Shown piece by piece: positions 1-10,199 of a stretch of 64,000 nt of DNA (positions are counted from its first letter, which is position 1; each line of letters begins with the position of its first letter). Position numbers and translations under genes: made by a program. Below the pieces are notes generated by a model, which had not been told where the DNA came from, ran no database searches, and saw only the letters and a list, made by a program, of their open reading frames with translations. The stretch is from an uncultured Bartonella sp. (GTDB lineage Bacteria; Pseudomonadota; Alphaproteobacteria; Rhizobiales; Rhizobiaceae): contig NZ_CALYPR010000003.1 of assembly GCF_945277285.1 (NCBI RefSeq), positions 124,001 through 188,000 of the forward strand, given 5' to 3'.

Positions 1-988
1 CTTCATCACCGGCTGGTGTCACCTTGAACATGTTTTCTTTATACCATCCCCAGTGGCCGGATATTTCCCATAAAGATTTATCAAGCACTTGCGGGGCATT
101 GACTTCAGAATATCCTTGATCATCAAGACGGCGGCGCATGTAGCTCACAAGGTTCTGGAACATCTTCCAGCCTTTGGCGTGCCAGAAAACCACGCCCGGA
201 CCTTCTTCCTGGAAATGGAAAAGATCCATTTCGCGTCCCAAACGGCGATGGTCACGTTTTTCAGCTTCTTCAAGCATATGAAGGTAGGCGTTGAGATCTT
301 TTTCATTGGCAAACGCTGTTCCGTAAATACGGGTCAACATCGGATTGTTAGAATCACCGCGCCAATAAGCACCGGCGACCTTCATCAGTTTAAAGGCGTT
401 GCCAATCTGGCCAGTTGACTGCATATGCGGCCCACGGCACAGATCAAACCAGTCACCCTGATGATAGATTTTTACGTCTTCATTTTCGGGAATAGCGTCA
501 ACCAATTCTACCTTGTAAAGCTCGCCTTTGTCGGAAAAGATTTTTTTGGCTTTTTCACGTGGCAATACTTCTTTGGTGAACTTCGCATTGCGCTTGATGA
601 TTTCATGCATTTTCTTTTCGATTACCGGCAAGTCTTCGGGCGTAAAAGGCTGATTGCGGGCAAAATCGTAGTAAAAACCGTTTTCGATTACCGGACCGAT
701 GGTTACTTGGGTTCCGGGGAAGAGTTCTTGCACAGCTTCTGCCAGAACATGTGCACAGTCGTGACGAATAAGCGCGATTGCACGCGGATCATCACGGGTG
801 ATAATTTCGATTGCTCCGGATTGTCCAAGTGGGTCGGACATGTCACGTAAAACGCCGTCAAAACTATAAGCAACGGCATTTTTTGCCAACGACTTGGAAA
901 TGGACTGGGCAAGTTCCAGTCCGGTCATTGTACTTGGATAATCGCGTTTAGAACCATCAGGAAATGAAATAGAAACGGTAGAAGACAT
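1..988 (-). CDS. thrS: Threonyl-tRNA synthetase, N-terminal part (runs off the left edge)
   Basis: Charges tRNA-Thr with threonine in the cytoplasm. Only about the first 329 residues are inside the window; the 3' end lies beyond position 1. Reading leftwards from ATG at 988 the frame stays open to the edge. It begins with a TGS domain (start [19 protein letters not shown]), then the editing (SAD) domain with the zinc-type motif [11 protein letters not shown] near residue 78 and the FYYDF segment, then the start of the class II core, ending near the motif-2 approach ([14 protein letters not shown]). An AGGAGT ribosome site at 991-996 is well spaced from the ATG. The full-length family is about 640-660 aa, so nothing suggests damage. 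A small hairpin sits in the leader. The following gene on this strand lies outside the window. Confidence 0.95.
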   Translation of the reverse strand, partial: MSSTVSISFPDGSKRDYPSTMTGLELAQSISKSLAKNAVAYSFDGVLRDMSDPLGQSGAIEIITRDDPRAIALIRHDCAHVLAEAVQELFPGTQVTIGPVIENGFYYDFARNQPFTPEDLPVIEKKMHEIIKRNAKFTKEVLPREKAKKIFSDKGELYKVELVDAIPENEDVKIYHQGDWFDLCRGPHMQSTGQIGNAFKLMKVAGAYWRGDSNNPMLTRIYGTAFANEKDLNAYLHMLEEAEKRDHRRLGREMDLFHFQEEGPGVVFWHAKGWKMFQNLVSYMRRRLDDQGYSEVNAPQVLDKSLWEISGHWGWYKENMFKVTPAGDE

Positions 989-1007
989 GAAATACTCCTA
1001 ATCCAGT

Positions 1008-1025
1008 CCCGCCAACGAATGCGGG
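1008..1025 (-). promoter_or_regulatory. Small GC hairpin in the thrS leader
   Basis: CCCGC (1008-1012) pairs with GCGGG (1021-1025) about 20 bases upstream of the thrS start, in an otherwise AT-rich leader. It could be a terminator of upstream transcription, although no T-run follows it, or a translational control element. No known thrS operator type was recognised. Confidence 0.25.
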
Positions 1026-1101
1026 TGGTGATTAATTTTATTGTTAAGACAAAGCAGTCGATACGAGTTCTTTTAAGTTTTATTTTTTGAAAAAGAAAGT
1101 C

Positions 1102-1446
1102 TTAATCCGGTTTTCTTGATGCAATTTTCCAATAACGCCATGGCATATACCAATGATAGCTCCGGTCGAGAAAGGTCGGAACAGGATCAAAACCATATGT
1201 GCCGAATGGACCGCAGCGAACAAGACGGAACAACCCCATCCATGCCCCCGTCCATAAGCCGTAACGGGCAATTGCTTCATAGGCGTATTCGGAGCATGTC
1301 GGCAAATGGCGACAATGGTTACCAATGTAGCCGGAAAGGGTGAGTTGATAAAGGCGAACAAGACTTGTTCCAATAATTCGTCCCGGTGTTTTGGGCCACT
1401 TGCCATCAAAATTCCGGTTACGTGATTTTACCGGATGCTTAGGCAT
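1102..1446 (-). CDS. yidD: Membrane protein insertion efficiency factor YidD
   Basis: Small (114 aa) DUF37/haemolytic-domain protein that helps the YidC/Sec machinery insert membrane proteins. The hallmark cysteine-rich block CRHLPTCSEYAYEAI, followed by RYGLWTGAWMG and RLVRCGPFGTYGFDPVP, is present and in order. The frame extends further upstream, but the ATG at 1446 (MPKHPVKSRNRNF) is preferred. It overlaps the last 8 bases of the Fe-S scaffold gene, which points to translational coupling, and it gives the usual family length plus a short N-terminal tail. The pairing scaffold-yidD upstream of thrS is a conserved arrangement in Rhizobiales, as far as recalled. The C-terminal tail (MPWRYWKIASRKPD) is short and basic. 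Confidence 0.9.
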   Translation of the reverse strand: MPKHPVKSRNRNFDGKWPKTPGRIIGTSLVRLYQLTLSGYIGNHCRHLPTCSEYAYEAIARYGLWTGAWMGLFRLVRCGPFGTYGFDPVPTFLDRSYHWYMPWRYWKIASRKPD

Positions 1447-1876
1447 TTTTTCTGTTTTCAATCTGGTCAATACAATCAACAACTGCATCAAATGTCAGCA
1501 TCGTCGAAGGTTGGCGCGCTTTATAATCTTTTATTGGTTGAAGGCAGGCAAAATCAGCAAATTTTCCATCAGGGGCTGGCCCATCTTCGGTCAGCATCAG
1601 CCAGATTGTTTGACGTAGATTACGCAGTTCTCCGGCAGTTAAACCAATTATATGGCTTGCCATCAGTGATGAAGAGGCTTGCCCCAATGCGCATGCACGA
1701 ACAATATGGGCAAAATCAGTGACAATGCCGTTTTCCATCTTTAAATCGACGGTCACTGTTGACCCACAGATTCGCGAATGTTTTTGTGCTGTGGCATCTG
1801 GATGAGGAAGGCGGCCTATTTTATCAATATGCGCCGCGTAACCGAGGATTTTATCATTATAAATTTCGTCGATCAT
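1439..1876 (-). CDS. Iron-sulfur cluster assembly scaffold (IscU/SufU-like)
   Basis: 145-aa NifU/IscU N-terminal-domain protein that carries a nascent Fe-S cluster for transfer to apoproteins. The three cluster cysteines are visible: CGSTVTVD near residue 38, CALGQASSS near residue 62, and FACLQP near residue 110. The start at 1876 (MIDEIYNDKILGYAAHI) matches the family's N-terminus; the longer open frame upstream to 2005 is AT-rich and overlaps folE, so it was not used. The gene is divergent from folE (123 bp apart) and overlaps yidD by 8 bp. It is not next to the iscS-suf cluster at the right end of the window, so it may serve as a general or specialised scaffold. Confidence 0.85.
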   Translation of the reverse strand: MIDEIYNDKILGYAAHIDKIGRLPHPDATAQKHSRICGSTVTVDLKMENGIVTDFAHIVRACALGQASSSLMASHIIGLTAGELRNLRQTIWLMLTEDGPAPDGKFADFACLQPIKDYKARQPSTMLTFDAVVDCIDQIENRKNA

Positions 1877-1999
1877 ATTTTGTTGCTCGAAAAACAACCT
1901 GTTTTTTGTGAACTCACTTTGATTCTGGATATATGTATCTATATAGGAATAGTCATTATAACTACCAAGTTTTCTTTGGTGGTAAATTGGAGTTGATCT

Positions 2000-2620
2000 A
2001 TGCAATCCGTTGTAAATAACGCAACCGCTTCAGCCAAGCAAAAAACCAATGAGCGTCCTAGTCGAGAGGAGGCAGAAGCGGCAGTACGTACTTTGCTGCG
2101 TTGGGCTGGAGAAAATCCAGATAGGGAAGGCCTTGTCGATACTCCCAAGCGTGTTGTCAAAGCCTATGAAGAAATGTTTAGCGGATACAGCCTGTCGCCT
2201 GAACAGATTTTGGGGACAGTGTTTGATGAAGTATCAGGCTACAATGAGCCTGTTCTTGTCAGGGATATTCCATTTTATTCGCATTGCGAGCACCATATGG
2301 TACCGATCATCGGTAAGGCACATATTGCTTATTTGCCGGATGGAAGAGTGGTGGGGTTGTCAAAAATTCCACGCGTTGTCGATGTCTTTGCAAAACGCTT
2401 ACAAACGCAAGAAAGTATTACAGCACAGATTGCCGATGCACTTCAAAAATTTCTCAAACCACGCGGCGTTGCTGTGTTGATTGAGGCTGAACATATGTGC
2501 ATGGCAATGCGGGGGGTAAAAAAACAGGGCTCGACTACGATTACTGCCACCTATCGCGGTTTTTACAAGGATAACATCGAAGCGCAGGCCAGTTTCTTGA
2601 AAATGGTACGCGGCTTTTAG
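2000..2620 (+). CDS. folE: GTP cyclohydrolase I
   Basis: First enzyme of tetrahydrofolate synthesis: GTP to 7,8-dihydroneopterin triphosphate. The 206-aa length is normal. The zinc and active-site segments are present: [20 protein letters not shown] (Zn Cys and catalytic His), [20 protein letters not shown] and [17 protein letters not shown] (second Zn Cys, then the conserved RGV). The start ATG at 2000 has a GGAG seven bases upstream. The N-terminal about 20 residues are polar and variable, as in other members. hisI follows after 20 bp on the same strand, so the two are probably one transcript. The gene is divergent from the Fe-S scaffold. Confidence 0.96.
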   Translation: MQSVVNNATASAKQKTNERPSREEAEAAVRTLLRWAGENPDREGLVDTPKRVVKAYEEMFSGYSLSPEQILGTVFDEVSGYNEPVLVRDIPFYSHCEHHMVPIIGKAHIAYLPDGRVVGLSKIPRVVDVFAKRLQTQESITAQIADALQKFLKPRGVAVLIEAEHMCMAMRGVKKQGSTTITATYRGFYKDNIEAQASFLKMVRGF

Positions 2621-2640
2621 CGCTCATGAAGGAAATTTAA

Positions 2641-3069
2641 TTGGCTATAATGAAAGAGAAATTGGAAGAAGGGACGGGTTTTACCCCTAACTATGATTCT
2701 AACGGTCTTATAACAGCGGTTGTCACCGATGCTGATAGTGGTGAACTGTTGATGGTCGCTTTTATGAACAAAGAAGCGGTAGCACTTACCCTTGAGACAG
2801 GAATAGCCCATTACTGGTCGCGCTCGCGACAGAAATTATGGAAAAAGGGGGAGAGTTCGGGAAATATCCAGATCATTAAAGAGATTCGTGTGGATTGCGA
2901 TCAGGACACACTGTGGTTGAAAGTTAAAGTCAAAGGCATTGGTGCTACCTGCCATACAGGACGCAAAAGCTGTTTTTACCGACGCTTGAAAGTGACCGGG
3001 GGAACAGTCACTCTGGTAATCGATAGTGACAACCTGCTTTTCAAGCCCGAAGAAGTTTATGGGCACTAA
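2641..3069 (+). CDS. hisI: Phosphoribosyl-AMP cyclohydrolase
   Basis: Third step of histidine synthesis: opens the purine ring of phosphoribosyl-AMP. This is the stand-alone cyclohydrolase (142 aa) without the HisE domain. The conserved block [19 protein letters not shown], the acidic/metal site [12 protein letters not shown] and the zinc-binding [11 protein letters not shown] are all intact. The start is taken as TTG at 2641, because AAGGA at 2629-2633 is seven bases before it. The ATG at 2650 would leave a 16-base gap. Position directly after folE suggests co-transcription. The other his genes are not in the window. Confidence 0.93.
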   Translation: MAIMKEKLEEGTGFTPNYDSNGLITAVVTDADSGELLMVAFMNKEAVALTLETGIAHYWSRSRQKLWKKGESSGNIQIIKEIRVDCDQDTLWLKVKVKGIGATCHTGRKSCFYRRLKVTGGTVTLVIDSDNLLFKPEEVYGH

Positions 3070-3223
3070 ACACTTGGTAAAAAATACGTGGCAAAAATTC
3101 GAGTTAGTTGTTTTCATGTGAACGGCATTGATAAATATTGCTAATTTTTGAAAAAAAGTCTTGTTTTGCATCCGTCGATTTGTTAAATGCCGCCAGCTGG
3201 TGAATTATCGGCATCTACCACGT

Positions 3224-3308
3224 GCGGTCGTGGCGGAATTGGTAGACGCGCAGCGTTGAGGTCGCTGTGGGGAAACCCGTGGAAGTTCGAGTCTTCTCGA
3301 CCGCACCA
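3224..3308 (+). tRNA. tRNA-Leu (anticodon GAG)
   Basis: An 85-base class II tRNA. Acceptor arms GCGGTCG (3224-3230) and CGACCGC (3298-3304) pair perfectly. The D-arm has GGTAGACGC. The anticodon stem CAGCG/CGCTG encloses TTGAGGT with anticodon GAG. A long variable arm follows, then a TTCGAGT T-loop, and the 3' ACCA is encoded (CCA at 3306-3308). Confidence 0.96.
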
Positions 3309-3897
3309 TTTTTTTGTTGTTGCGGGAATCGTTATTGAGCCTTCGTGAGCAAGTTGCTTTTTCAAGAAAATCAAAGCATGTAAAATTCACATTTTGTGAA
3401 AACGATAACAACTGGTAAGCCGATCAACTTTAACTTGCCTAAAATGTTTTGTATTAAATTCGGTATCCGATTAAAGACTTTGGGAACGTGAACACACAAC
3501 ATTTTAGACCTATTTCAGGCAAGTCGATAAACAGCTAAAAAAGGATTAGTGATGTACTGCTGCGTTTCATTTTTTATGTGGCGTACACCGAATTCTATTT
3601 AACGTTCAATATTTTTATTAACCTACAAAAATTGATTATTATTTTTTCTTAAAAAGTTTTTCGGAAACCTATTTATTGTATATAAAAAAGTAGAATAGCA
3701 AATATAATTATTTTTATTCAGTAAAGATATGCATAGAAAAATATTTTGTTGTTTTTACTATTATTCAATAGACAGAATTTTGTGCATTGTTCGTTAGATA
3801 AAAGGTAACTTTTCAAACAGAATGATGAATGATAATGTGCGGGGCTCGGCTATGGGGTATTTTTCCTCTTTATTGGAATTAGATTGGAGACTGTTTT
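3309..3897. other. AT-rich intergenic stretch between tRNA-Leu and the export cassette
   Basis: No convincing gene here. The stretch holds a compound inverted repeat (3433-3524) and runs of A/T that may include the promoter of the HlyD gene. A GGAGA ribosome site lies just before 3898. No integrase, or duplicate of the tRNA 3' end that would mark an integration site, was seen. Confidence 0.6.
3433..3524. repeat. Compound inverted repeat downstream of tRNA-Leu
   Basis: ACTTGCCT (3433-3440) and AAAATGTT (3441-3448) recur in reverse complement as AACATTTT (3498-3505) and AGGCAAGT (3517-3524). The two right-hand arms are separated by 11 extra bases. This could fold as a bulged hairpin in RNA or be the remnant of a small mobile repeat. 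Function unknown. Confidence 0.5.
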
Positions 3898-4971
3898 ATG
3901 GCAGCAAAAGGTAAAGCAAAATGGGGTTGGGTAGCAGTCGGTGTGATTGCTATTGTAGCAGTCTATAGCGGCGTAAAAACCTATCTCCATCCGGGATTGC
4001 CTGAAGGTATTGCTATGGGGAATGGTCGTATAGAAGCAACAGAAATCGATATTGCATCAAAGTTAGCAGGACGTATTCAGGACATCACTGTAAGAGAAGG
4101 TGATTTTGTCAATATTGGCGATGTTGTTGCACATATGGATACTGACACTTTGCAGGCGCAATTGCGTGAAGCACAAGCACAATTAAAACAGGCAACGATC
4201 AACGTTGAGACTGCTAAAATGGAAGTTGAGCAGCGTCAGGCAGAACAGGAAGCTGCGGAAGCAACTGTTGCCCAAAATGAAGTCCAGCGCGATAATTCCA
4301 ATAGACGTTATCAACGGTCGGCAACGCTGCAACAAAAAGGTACAGTTTCAACTCAGGTGAGGGACGACGATCAGGCTACTTATGATGGTGCTCTTGCTGC
4401 AGTCGCTGCATCAAAAGCGCAACTTGCTGCGGCAAAAGTTGCTGTTTCGACAGCGAAAGCCAATGTTGTCAATGCTGAAGCCGCTGTTGATGCAGCCAAA
4501 GCGACAATTGAACGCATCCAATCTGATATCAATGATAGTGAACTGAAAGCAACAAGATCCGGACGCATCCAATACCGTATTGCCCAGCCGGGCGAGGTTG
4601 TAGCTGCTGGTGGACGTGTTCTTAATCTGGTGGATTTAGGTGATGTCTATATGACATTCTTCTTGCCGACCAAAGTTGTGGGAAAAATTGCTATTGGTAC
4701 GGAAGCGCGCATTGTTCTTGATGCGGCACCGCAATATGTCATTCCCGCTAATATTTCGTTTGTTTCCGACGTTGCACAATTTACCCCGAAAACGGTTGAA
4801 ACTGCAGAGGAACGTACGAAATTGATGTTCCGCGTTCGGGCGCAGATTCCACAAAATTTGCTGGAAAAATATATTAAGCAGGTCAAGACTGGCTTGCCCG
4901 GTGTAGCTTATGTCAAAACTGCACCGAATGCAAAATGGCCAAAGATTGTTAGCACCCCTGTAGTTCAATGA
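3898..4971 (+). CDS. HlyD/YhiI-type membrane fusion (adaptor) protein
   Basis: Periplasmic adaptor of a three-gene exporter (adaptor, RbbA-like ABC protein, YhhJ-like permease). The 357 aa start with a single signal-anchor helix ([18 protein letters not shown], about residues 9-26). A first biotinyl-lipoyl half ([20 protein letters not shown]) follows, then a long Ala/Gln-rich coiled coil (about 85-220), the second lipoyl half ([20 protein letters not shown]) and a beta-barrel domain ([20 protein letters not shown]). The start ATG at 3898 has GGAGA upstream. The 3' end overlaps the ABC gene by 4 bp (ATGA), so the three are translated together. By analogy with E. coli yhiI-rbbA-yhhJ the substrate is unknown; drugs or envelope components are possible. 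Confidence 0.9.
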   Translation: MAAKGKAKWGWVAVGVIAIVAVYSGVKTYLHPGLPEGIAMGNGRIEATEIDIASKLAGRIQDITVREGDFVNIGDVVAHMDTDTLQAQLREAQAQLKQATINVETAKMEVEQRQAEQEAAEATVAQNEVQRDNSNRRYQRSATLQQKGTVSTQVRDDDQATYDGALAAVAASKAQLAAAKVAVSTAKANVVNAEAAVDAAKATIERIQSDINDSELKATRSGRIQYRIAQPGEVVAAGGRVLNLVDLGDVYMTFFLPTKVVGKIAIGTEARIVLDAAPQYVIPANISFVSDVAQFTPKTVETAEERTKLMFRVRAQIPQNLLEKYIKQVKTGLPGVAYVKTAPNAKWPKIVSTPVVQ

Positions 4972-7817
4972 CTAAATCTTCATCGCTCAAAAAGTCGGAA
5001 CTAAACGCACCAGTTGTAAAATTAAATGGTGTCCGTTTGGTCTATGGAGAAAAGGTCGCTCTCGACGGAATAGATCTTCAGGTACCATCTAGCAAAATGA
5101 TTGGTATTATTGGACCTGATGGTGTCGGTAAGTCGAGCTTGTTGTCGCTCATTACCGGAGCTCGCGAGATTCAGGAGGGAACGGTATATGTTCTCGGTGG
5201 CGATATGCGCGACAAAGAGCACCGTCTCAATGTATGCCCAGATATTGCCTACATGCCGCAAGGTTTGGGTAAAAATCTCTATCCAACCTTATCCGTTCAG
5301 GAAAATGCAGATTTTTTTGCACGTCTTTTTGGACAAAATAAAGCTGAACGCGAAGAGCGCATTGCCGAATTATGCCAAAGAACGGGACTTAACGGGTTTG
5401 AAAGTCGTCTGGCAGGTAAACTTTCTGGCGGAATGAAGCAAAAACTCGGGCTGATCTGTTCGTTAATCCATGATCCTAAACTTCTGGTACTTGATGAGCC
5501 AACAACCGGTGTTGATCCGTTATCACGGCGGCAATTCTGGGATTTAATCGACGATATCCGAAAAGAACGCGCGGATATGAGTGTGATGGTTGCAACAGCC
5601 TATATGGAAGAGGCCGCGCGGTTCGATTGGCTCATTGCTATGTATGACGGTAAAATTCTTGCTACCGGTACACCAGAGGAATTGCTCAAACAGACCAAAA
5701 CGGAAAATCTAGACGAAGCTTTTATAGCACTTATGCCCTCGGAAGAGCAAAAAGGACATGTCGAAGTTGTTATTCCGCCGCGTAAAGAAACTGAAAAAGA
5801 AGAAATCGCTATTGAAGCTGACGGCCTTACACAACGATTCGGAGATTTTACTGCAGTTGACCATGTGAGCTTTCGTATAAAAAAGGGTGAAATATTCGGT
5901 TTTCTTGGCTCCAATGGCTGTGGAAAAAGTACCACAATGAAAATGCTTACCGGTCTTCTGCCTGCAACAGAAGGGACGGCAAAATTATTCGGAAGGCAAA
6001 TTAATGCCAATGATATGGAAACACGGCGCCACGTTGGCTATATGAGCCAAGCTTTTTCGCTTTATGCCGAGTTGACTGTTCTTGAAAATTTGCAGCTTCA
6101 TGCGAAACTTTTTGAAATACCGGCCGATAAGGTCAAGGCACGTATGCAAGCCATGATTGACCGGTTCGAGCTTAATGATGTGCTTGATGCAATGCCGGAT
6201 TCACTACCGCTTGGTATCAGACAACGCATGTCTTTAGCCGTAGCACTTTTGCATGAACCGGAAATTCTTATTCTTGATGAACCGACATCCGGTGTTGATC
6301 CTATTGCGCGTGACCAATTGTGGCAACAGCTCGGAGAGCTCTCGCGCAATGATAATGTGACGATTTTCATCACAACCCATTTTATGAACGAAGCGGAACG
6401 TTGCGACCGTATTTCGCTGATGCATGCGGGAAAGGTATTGATTACCGATAAGCCCTCGGAAATTGTAAAATCCAAGAATGCGAGTACTCTGGAAGAGGCA
6501 TTCATCGAATATTTACAGGATGCAATTGACCAGCAAAACAGCGAAAAGAAGACAAAGGAAAATACGAATAAAGTGGCCACAGGCGATCTTCGCAAGAACG
6601 CTGGAGAAAATGCCTCGGAAAAAACTAAAAAACCGGAAATCGAAAAAGATAGAATGGTCGCCGGAGCGCGAAAAAATCGTTTTAAACGTCGGTTCGACCT
6701 TACGCGCATGATGAGTTATGCCAATCGTGAAACATTGGAGCTGCGCCGCGATCCGATACGTGCAACGATGGCGTTGCTGGGTAGCGTTATTTTGATGTTC
6801 GTTATCGGATATGGCATTAACACGGAAGTGGAGAATTTAACCTTCGCGGTGCTTGACCATGACCAATCAGTTATCAGTCGTGATTACGTTCAGCAGATTT
6901 CAGGTTCAAGGTATTTTATCCAGAAAAAAGATATTGTTGATTACAATGATCTTGATCAGCGAATGCGTTCGGGCGAAATAAGTCTGGCAATCGAAATTCC
7001 ACCTGAATTTGGTAAAAATATGGAGCGTGGCCGCAATGTAGAAGTCGGCGCGTGGATTGATGGTGCTATGCCGCTTAGGGCTGAAACTGTAAGAGGCTAT
7101 GTGCAAGGCATGCACGCTTTATGGCTGCAAAATAGAAGTCGTACGGCGCTTGGAAAAGTTGCCACAATGGGCGATTATCGTCTGGAAGTGCGCTTTCTTT
7201 ATAATCCCGGTATCGAAAGTCTAACAGCTATGGTGCCTGCTGTCATACCGATTCTGCTGTTGATTATTCCCGCAATGCTTGCGGCTTTGTCTGTTGTGCG
7301 TGAAAAAGAAATGGGATCGATCATTAATCTTTATGTTACGCCGGTAACGAGGCTGGAGTTTTTGGTCGGCAAACAGCTTCCCTATGTCGGTCTGGGTCTG
7401 ATCAACTGTATTTTATTATGGCTTTTTGCGGTTTTTATATTCAGAGTTCATTTCACTGGTGGTATTCTGACATTCATGCTTGCGGGGCTTCTATACGTTG
7501 CTTTTTCAACGGCATTCGGACTTTTGATTTCGACTTTTATGAATAGCCAGATTGCTGCAATTTTTGGCGCGGCAGTATTGACTATTTTACCGGCAACACA
7601 GTTTTGCGGGCTTATGGATCCGGTTAGCTCGCTTCAAGGTACGGGGCGTTTTATCGGCGACATTTATCCCACCACCTATTTTATTCTGATATCTCGCGGC
7701 ACTTTCGCAAAGGCCCTCGAATTCCATGATCTTGTTGGTTCGTTTATCCCGCTTTTTCTAGCTGGCCCGATACTCGTAATCATAGCTTCGTGGCTTACCA
7801 AAAAACAGGCGAAGTAA
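4968..7817 (+). CDS. RbbA-like fused ABC ATPase/permease
   Basis: 949-aa inner-membrane protein with two ABC ATPase domains followed by an ABC-2 type permease. Domain 1 has Walker A GPDGVGKS (residues 49-56), signature LSGGMKQK and Walker [14 protein letters not shown]. Domain 2 has GSNGCGKST (about residue 315) and [12 protein letters not shown], but the signature is [12 protein letters not shown] rather than LSGGQ; a weak second signature is typical of this family. A basic, Lys/Glu-rich linker (about 520-580) leads to the permease: one N-terminal helix ([18 protein letters not shown]), a periplasmic region and five helices from about residue 755 on. E. coli RbbA has also been described as a ribosome-associated ATPase. 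Here the flanking adaptor and permease argue for export. It is coupled by a 4-bp overlap to the adaptor and 4 bp from the next permease. Confidence 0.9.
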   Translation: MTKSSSLKKSELNAPVVKLNGVRLVYGEKVALDGIDLQVPSSKMIGIIGPDGVGKSSLLSLITGAREIQEGTVYVLGGDMRDKEHRLNVCPDIAYMPQGLGKNLYPTLSVQENADFFARLFGQNKAEREERIAELCQRTGLNGFESRLAGKLSGGMKQKLGLICSLIHDPKLLVLDEPTTGVDPLSRRQFWDLIDDIRKERADMSVMVATAYMEEAARFDWLIAMYDGKILATGTPEELLKQTKTENLDEAFIALMPSEEQKGHVEVVIPPRKETEKEEIAIEADGLTQRFGDFTAVDHVSFRIKKGEIFGFLGSNGCGKSTTMKMLTGLLPATEGTAKLFGRQINANDMETRRHVGYMSQAFSLYAELTVLENLQLHAKLFEIPADKVKARMQAMIDRFELNDVLDAMPDSLPLGIRQRMSLAVALLHEPEILILDEPTSGVDPIARDQLWQQLGELSRNDNVTIFITTHFMNEAERCDRISLMHAGKVLITDKPSEIVKSKNASTLEEAFIEYLQDAIDQQNSEKKTKENTNKVATGDLRKNAGENASEKTKKPEIEKDRMVAGARKNRFKRRFDLTRMMSYANRETLELRRDPIRATMALLGSVILMFVIGYGINTEVENLTFAVLDHDQSVISRDYVQQISGSRYFIQKKDIVDYNDLDQRMRSGEISLAIEIPPEFGKNMERGRNVEVGAWIDGAMPLRAETVRGYVQGMHALWLQNRSRTALGKVATMGDYRLEVRFLYNPGIESLTAMVPAVIPILLLIIPAMLAALSVVREKEMGSIINLYVTPVTRLEFLVGKQLPYVGLGLINCILLWLFAVFIFRVHFTGGILTFMLAGLLYVAFSTAFGLLISTFMNSQIAAIFGAAVLTILPATQFCGLMDPVSSLQGTGRFIGDIYPTTYFILISRGTFAKALEFHDLVGSFIPLFLAGPILVIIASWLTKKQAK

Positions 7818-7821
7818 AGTC

Positions 7822-8934
7822 ATGAAGCTTAATCATATTAAAGATTTGGGCATTAAAGAGCTGCTGAGCGTCTTTCGCGATCCGATGCTGCTGATATTGA
7901 TTATCTATGCTTTTACACTATCAATCTATATTGCATCCAACGCGACACCCGAGACGTTGAATAAAACGCCAATCGCAATTGTGGATGAGGATAGCTCGCC
8001 GCTATCAACGCGTATTGCTACGGCATTTTTACCGCCATATTTCATAACACCTGAAGATATCGACCAATCAGAACTCGATTCACGGATGGATCAGGGGCTT
8101 GATACATTTGCTGTTGATATACCGCCTAATTTCCAGCGTGATGTTTTAGCTGGCCGTTCACCCGCCATCCAATTGGATGTTGATGCGACAAGAACAACGC
8201 AAGCTTTGACAGGTTCGCAATATATCCAGCAGATTGTCGACGCGGAAGTAAAAGAGTTTGTTTCTCACTATCGTTCAAAGGAGCCTCAGCAGGTTTCCCT
8301 CACCTTGCGCTCTCGTTTCAATCCAGAATTGGAAAAATCATGGTTTGGTTCGATCATCAATGTCATTGATAATGTAACAATGTTGTCAATCATTCTTACC
8401 GGAACGGCACTAATCCGCGAGCGTGAACATGGTACAGTTGAACACCTGCTTGTTATGCCGGTAACACCGACCGAAATTATGATTTCGAAAGTTTGGTCGA
8501 TGGGATTGATAGTGCTCGTCGCCGCGACATTCTCGCTGATTTTTATTGTTCAGGGTCTGCTTAAAGTTCCCATTGAAGGATCTATTCTTCTGTTTCTGGC
8601 GGGAACGGTGTTACACTTGTTTGCCACCACATCAATGGGTATTGCACTAGCTACTGTTGCGGGATCCATGCCGCAGTTTGGCTTATTGCTTATGCTCGTC
8701 TTGATGCCGTTGCAGATTTTGTCAGGTGGAATTACACCACGCGAAAGTATGCCGGAATTCATTCAGAATATAATGCTTGCGGCGCCAAATACCCATTTTA
8801 TCATGATGGCCCAATCAATTCTTTACCGGGGAGCCGGATTTTCCGTTGTCTGGCAATATTTTGCGGCTTTAGCACTCATTGGTTCTGTGCTATTTGCCTT
8901 TTCGCTTAATCGTTTCAGGGCAACGCTTAAATGA
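7822..8934 (+). CDS. YhhJ-like ABC-2 permease
   Basis: 370-aa ABC-2 family membrane protein, the second permease half of the exporter. One N-terminal helix (PMLLILIIYAFTLSIYIA) precedes a periplasmic domain of about 140 residues (TPIAIVDEDSSPLSTRIATA). The family motif IREREHGTVEHLLVMPVTP and then five helices follow. This matches the E. coli YhhJ layout and length (about 375 aa). It probably pairs with the permease half of the RbbA-like protein. The last codons overlap the start of the lipoprotein hydrolase (ATGA at 8931), which ties that gene to the cassette. Confidence 0.9.
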   Translation: MKLNHIKDLGIKELLSVFRDPMLLILIIYAFTLSIYIASNATPETLNKTPIAIVDEDSSPLSTRIATAFLPPYFITPEDIDQSELDSRMDQGLDTFAVDIPPNFQRDVLAGRSPAIQLDVDATRTTQALTGSQYIQQIVDAEVKEFVSHYRSKEPQQVSLTLRSRFNPELEKSWFGSIINVIDNVTMLSIILTGTALIREREHGTVEHLLVMPVTPTEIMISKVWSMGLIVLVAATFSLIFIVQGLLKVPIEGSILLFLAGTVLHLFATTSMGIALATVAGSMPQFGLLLMLVLMPLQILSGGITPRESMPEFIQNIMLAAPNTHFIMMAQSILYRGAGFSVVWQYFAALALIGSVLFAFSLNRFRATLK

Positions 8935-10115
8935 CAGATAAAATTTTGGGTCAGTCACTATCTTTTATAATCTTTATGTTTTTTTTGGTTGCCTGTGGCG
9001 GCCCGCGTGCGGTCTTGTGGCACGGGAAAAATGCGACACCTGCAACAGTTGCTGCACGCAATGCGGCAATTGAAAAACCGGCTAAAGCAAAGGCGGTGAT
9101 TCCTGTTTATGTGGCAACAAGCAGGCAGGCTCAAAACGATTATTCAGAGCCCTTCGGTATCAAAAGGTCTAAAACGCTTAATTATGCACGTGTTGATGTT
9201 GGAATTCCGCAACAACATAAAAAGGGCTTGGTGGAAACCAACGGTTATAAGCCGGATTTGAAAAAATATTTTTCTGCCGTGAATATGGTTAAATATAGCG
9301 GACGGGATGAATTCAAAAAGGAGCTCAACATAGCTCTTGATAAAAAACCAAAGGGAAAGCGGGAAATCTTTTTATTTATCCACGGCTACAATAATAATTT
9401 TGCCGATAGCACATTCAGAGCGGCGCAATTTTCGTATGATTATTCATTAAACGCGGTTACCGTCCATTATTCATGGCCTTCGGGTGGTTCAATACCGCTT
9501 TATGTCTATGATAGGGACAGTGCAGATTTTGCCCGTGATGGACTTGCCGATCTCCTAATGCTTTTGAGTGAAACCGATGCCAATGATATTACAGTTGTCG
9601 CCCATTCTATGGGAAATTACGTAACAATGGAAGCGTTGCGCAGCTTGGCGTTACGGGGGAAGCGTTATCCGATTGACCGGATATCTAGCTTTCTCATGGC
9701 CGCTCCCGATATTGACGTCGATGTATTTGAACGCCAACTCAAGGACATTAAAAAATTGCCGCAGCCGACTGCTGTTTTGGTCTCGCGTAAAGATAAAGCT
9801 TTAGCTGTTTCCGGTCGTTTGGTTGGCGGACATGCCCGCGTAGGCGACGGATCCAGTATACCTCTTCTGCAAAGCAACGGTATTACCGTTCTCGATGTAT
9901 CCGATGTTGATGGCGGCGCTCATAATGTTTTTGCATCGTCACCGACATTGATGGCGCTTGCGCATGATGGTTCGCTTTCGACGTCCATGATGAAGGAAAC
10001 AACAGAATCTGGCGGGCAGGCGATGATGGACGACAGCGGAAATATTTTGCGAGGGACGACGAATCTTATTCTCTACACCCCGGCGCGAATTATCTCTTCT
10101 ATCAGCCAAAATTGA
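8931..10115 (+). CDS. Lipoprotein alpha/beta hydrolase (DUF900 family)
   Basis: 394-aa predicted lipoprotein. A hydrophobic leader ends in FFLVACGG, a lipobox with Cys at residue 22, so the protein is likely anchored in the periplasm. The body is an alpha/beta-hydrolase of the DUF900 type: VYVATSRQ near the start, FLFIHGYNNNFADS (oxyanion region), VHYSWPSGG, nucleophile elbow VVAHSMGNYV (Ser about residue 227), Asp in AAPDIDVDVF and a late His (GGAHNVF). Substrate unknown; members are often annotated esterases. Its 4-bp overlap with the permease gene is unusual, because the E. coli yhiI-rbbA-yhhJ set has no such partner. It may act on the exported molecule or the envelope. Confidence 0.82.
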   Translation: MTDKILGQSLSFIIFMFFLVACGGPRAVLWHGKNATPATVAARNAAIEKPAKAKAVIPVYVATSRQAQNDYSEPFGIKRSKTLNYARVDVGIPQQHKKGLVETNGYKPDLKKYFSAVNMVKYSGRDEFKKELNIALDKKPKGKREIFLFIHGYNNNFADSTFRAAQFSYDYSLNAVTVHYSWPSGGSIPLYVYDRDSADFARDGLADLLMLLSETDANDITVVAHSMGNYVTMEALRSLALRGKRYPIDRISSFLMAAPDIDVDVFERQLKDIKKLPQPTAVLVSRKDKALAVSGRLVGGHARVGDGSSIPLLQSNGITVLDVSDVDGGAHNVFASSPTLMALAHDGSLSTSMMKETTESGGQAMMDDSGNILRGTTNLILYTPARIISSISQN

Positions 10116-10199
10116 AGTCGTACAGGAATAACAAGCACCTCTTATGTCAAACACAGACGTAATGTGACGGTTTTAAACAAAAGTACTTTTGGTTTGATA

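Noticed and set aside
425..850. 141-codon plus-strand frame at the left edge
   Set aside because: Antisense shadow of thrS, whose frame and domains are clear on the minus strand.
3224..3897. tRNA-Leu as an integration site for the downstream cassette
   Set aside because: No integrase and no repeated copy of the tRNA 3' end was found; the following genes look like ordinary chromosomal ones.
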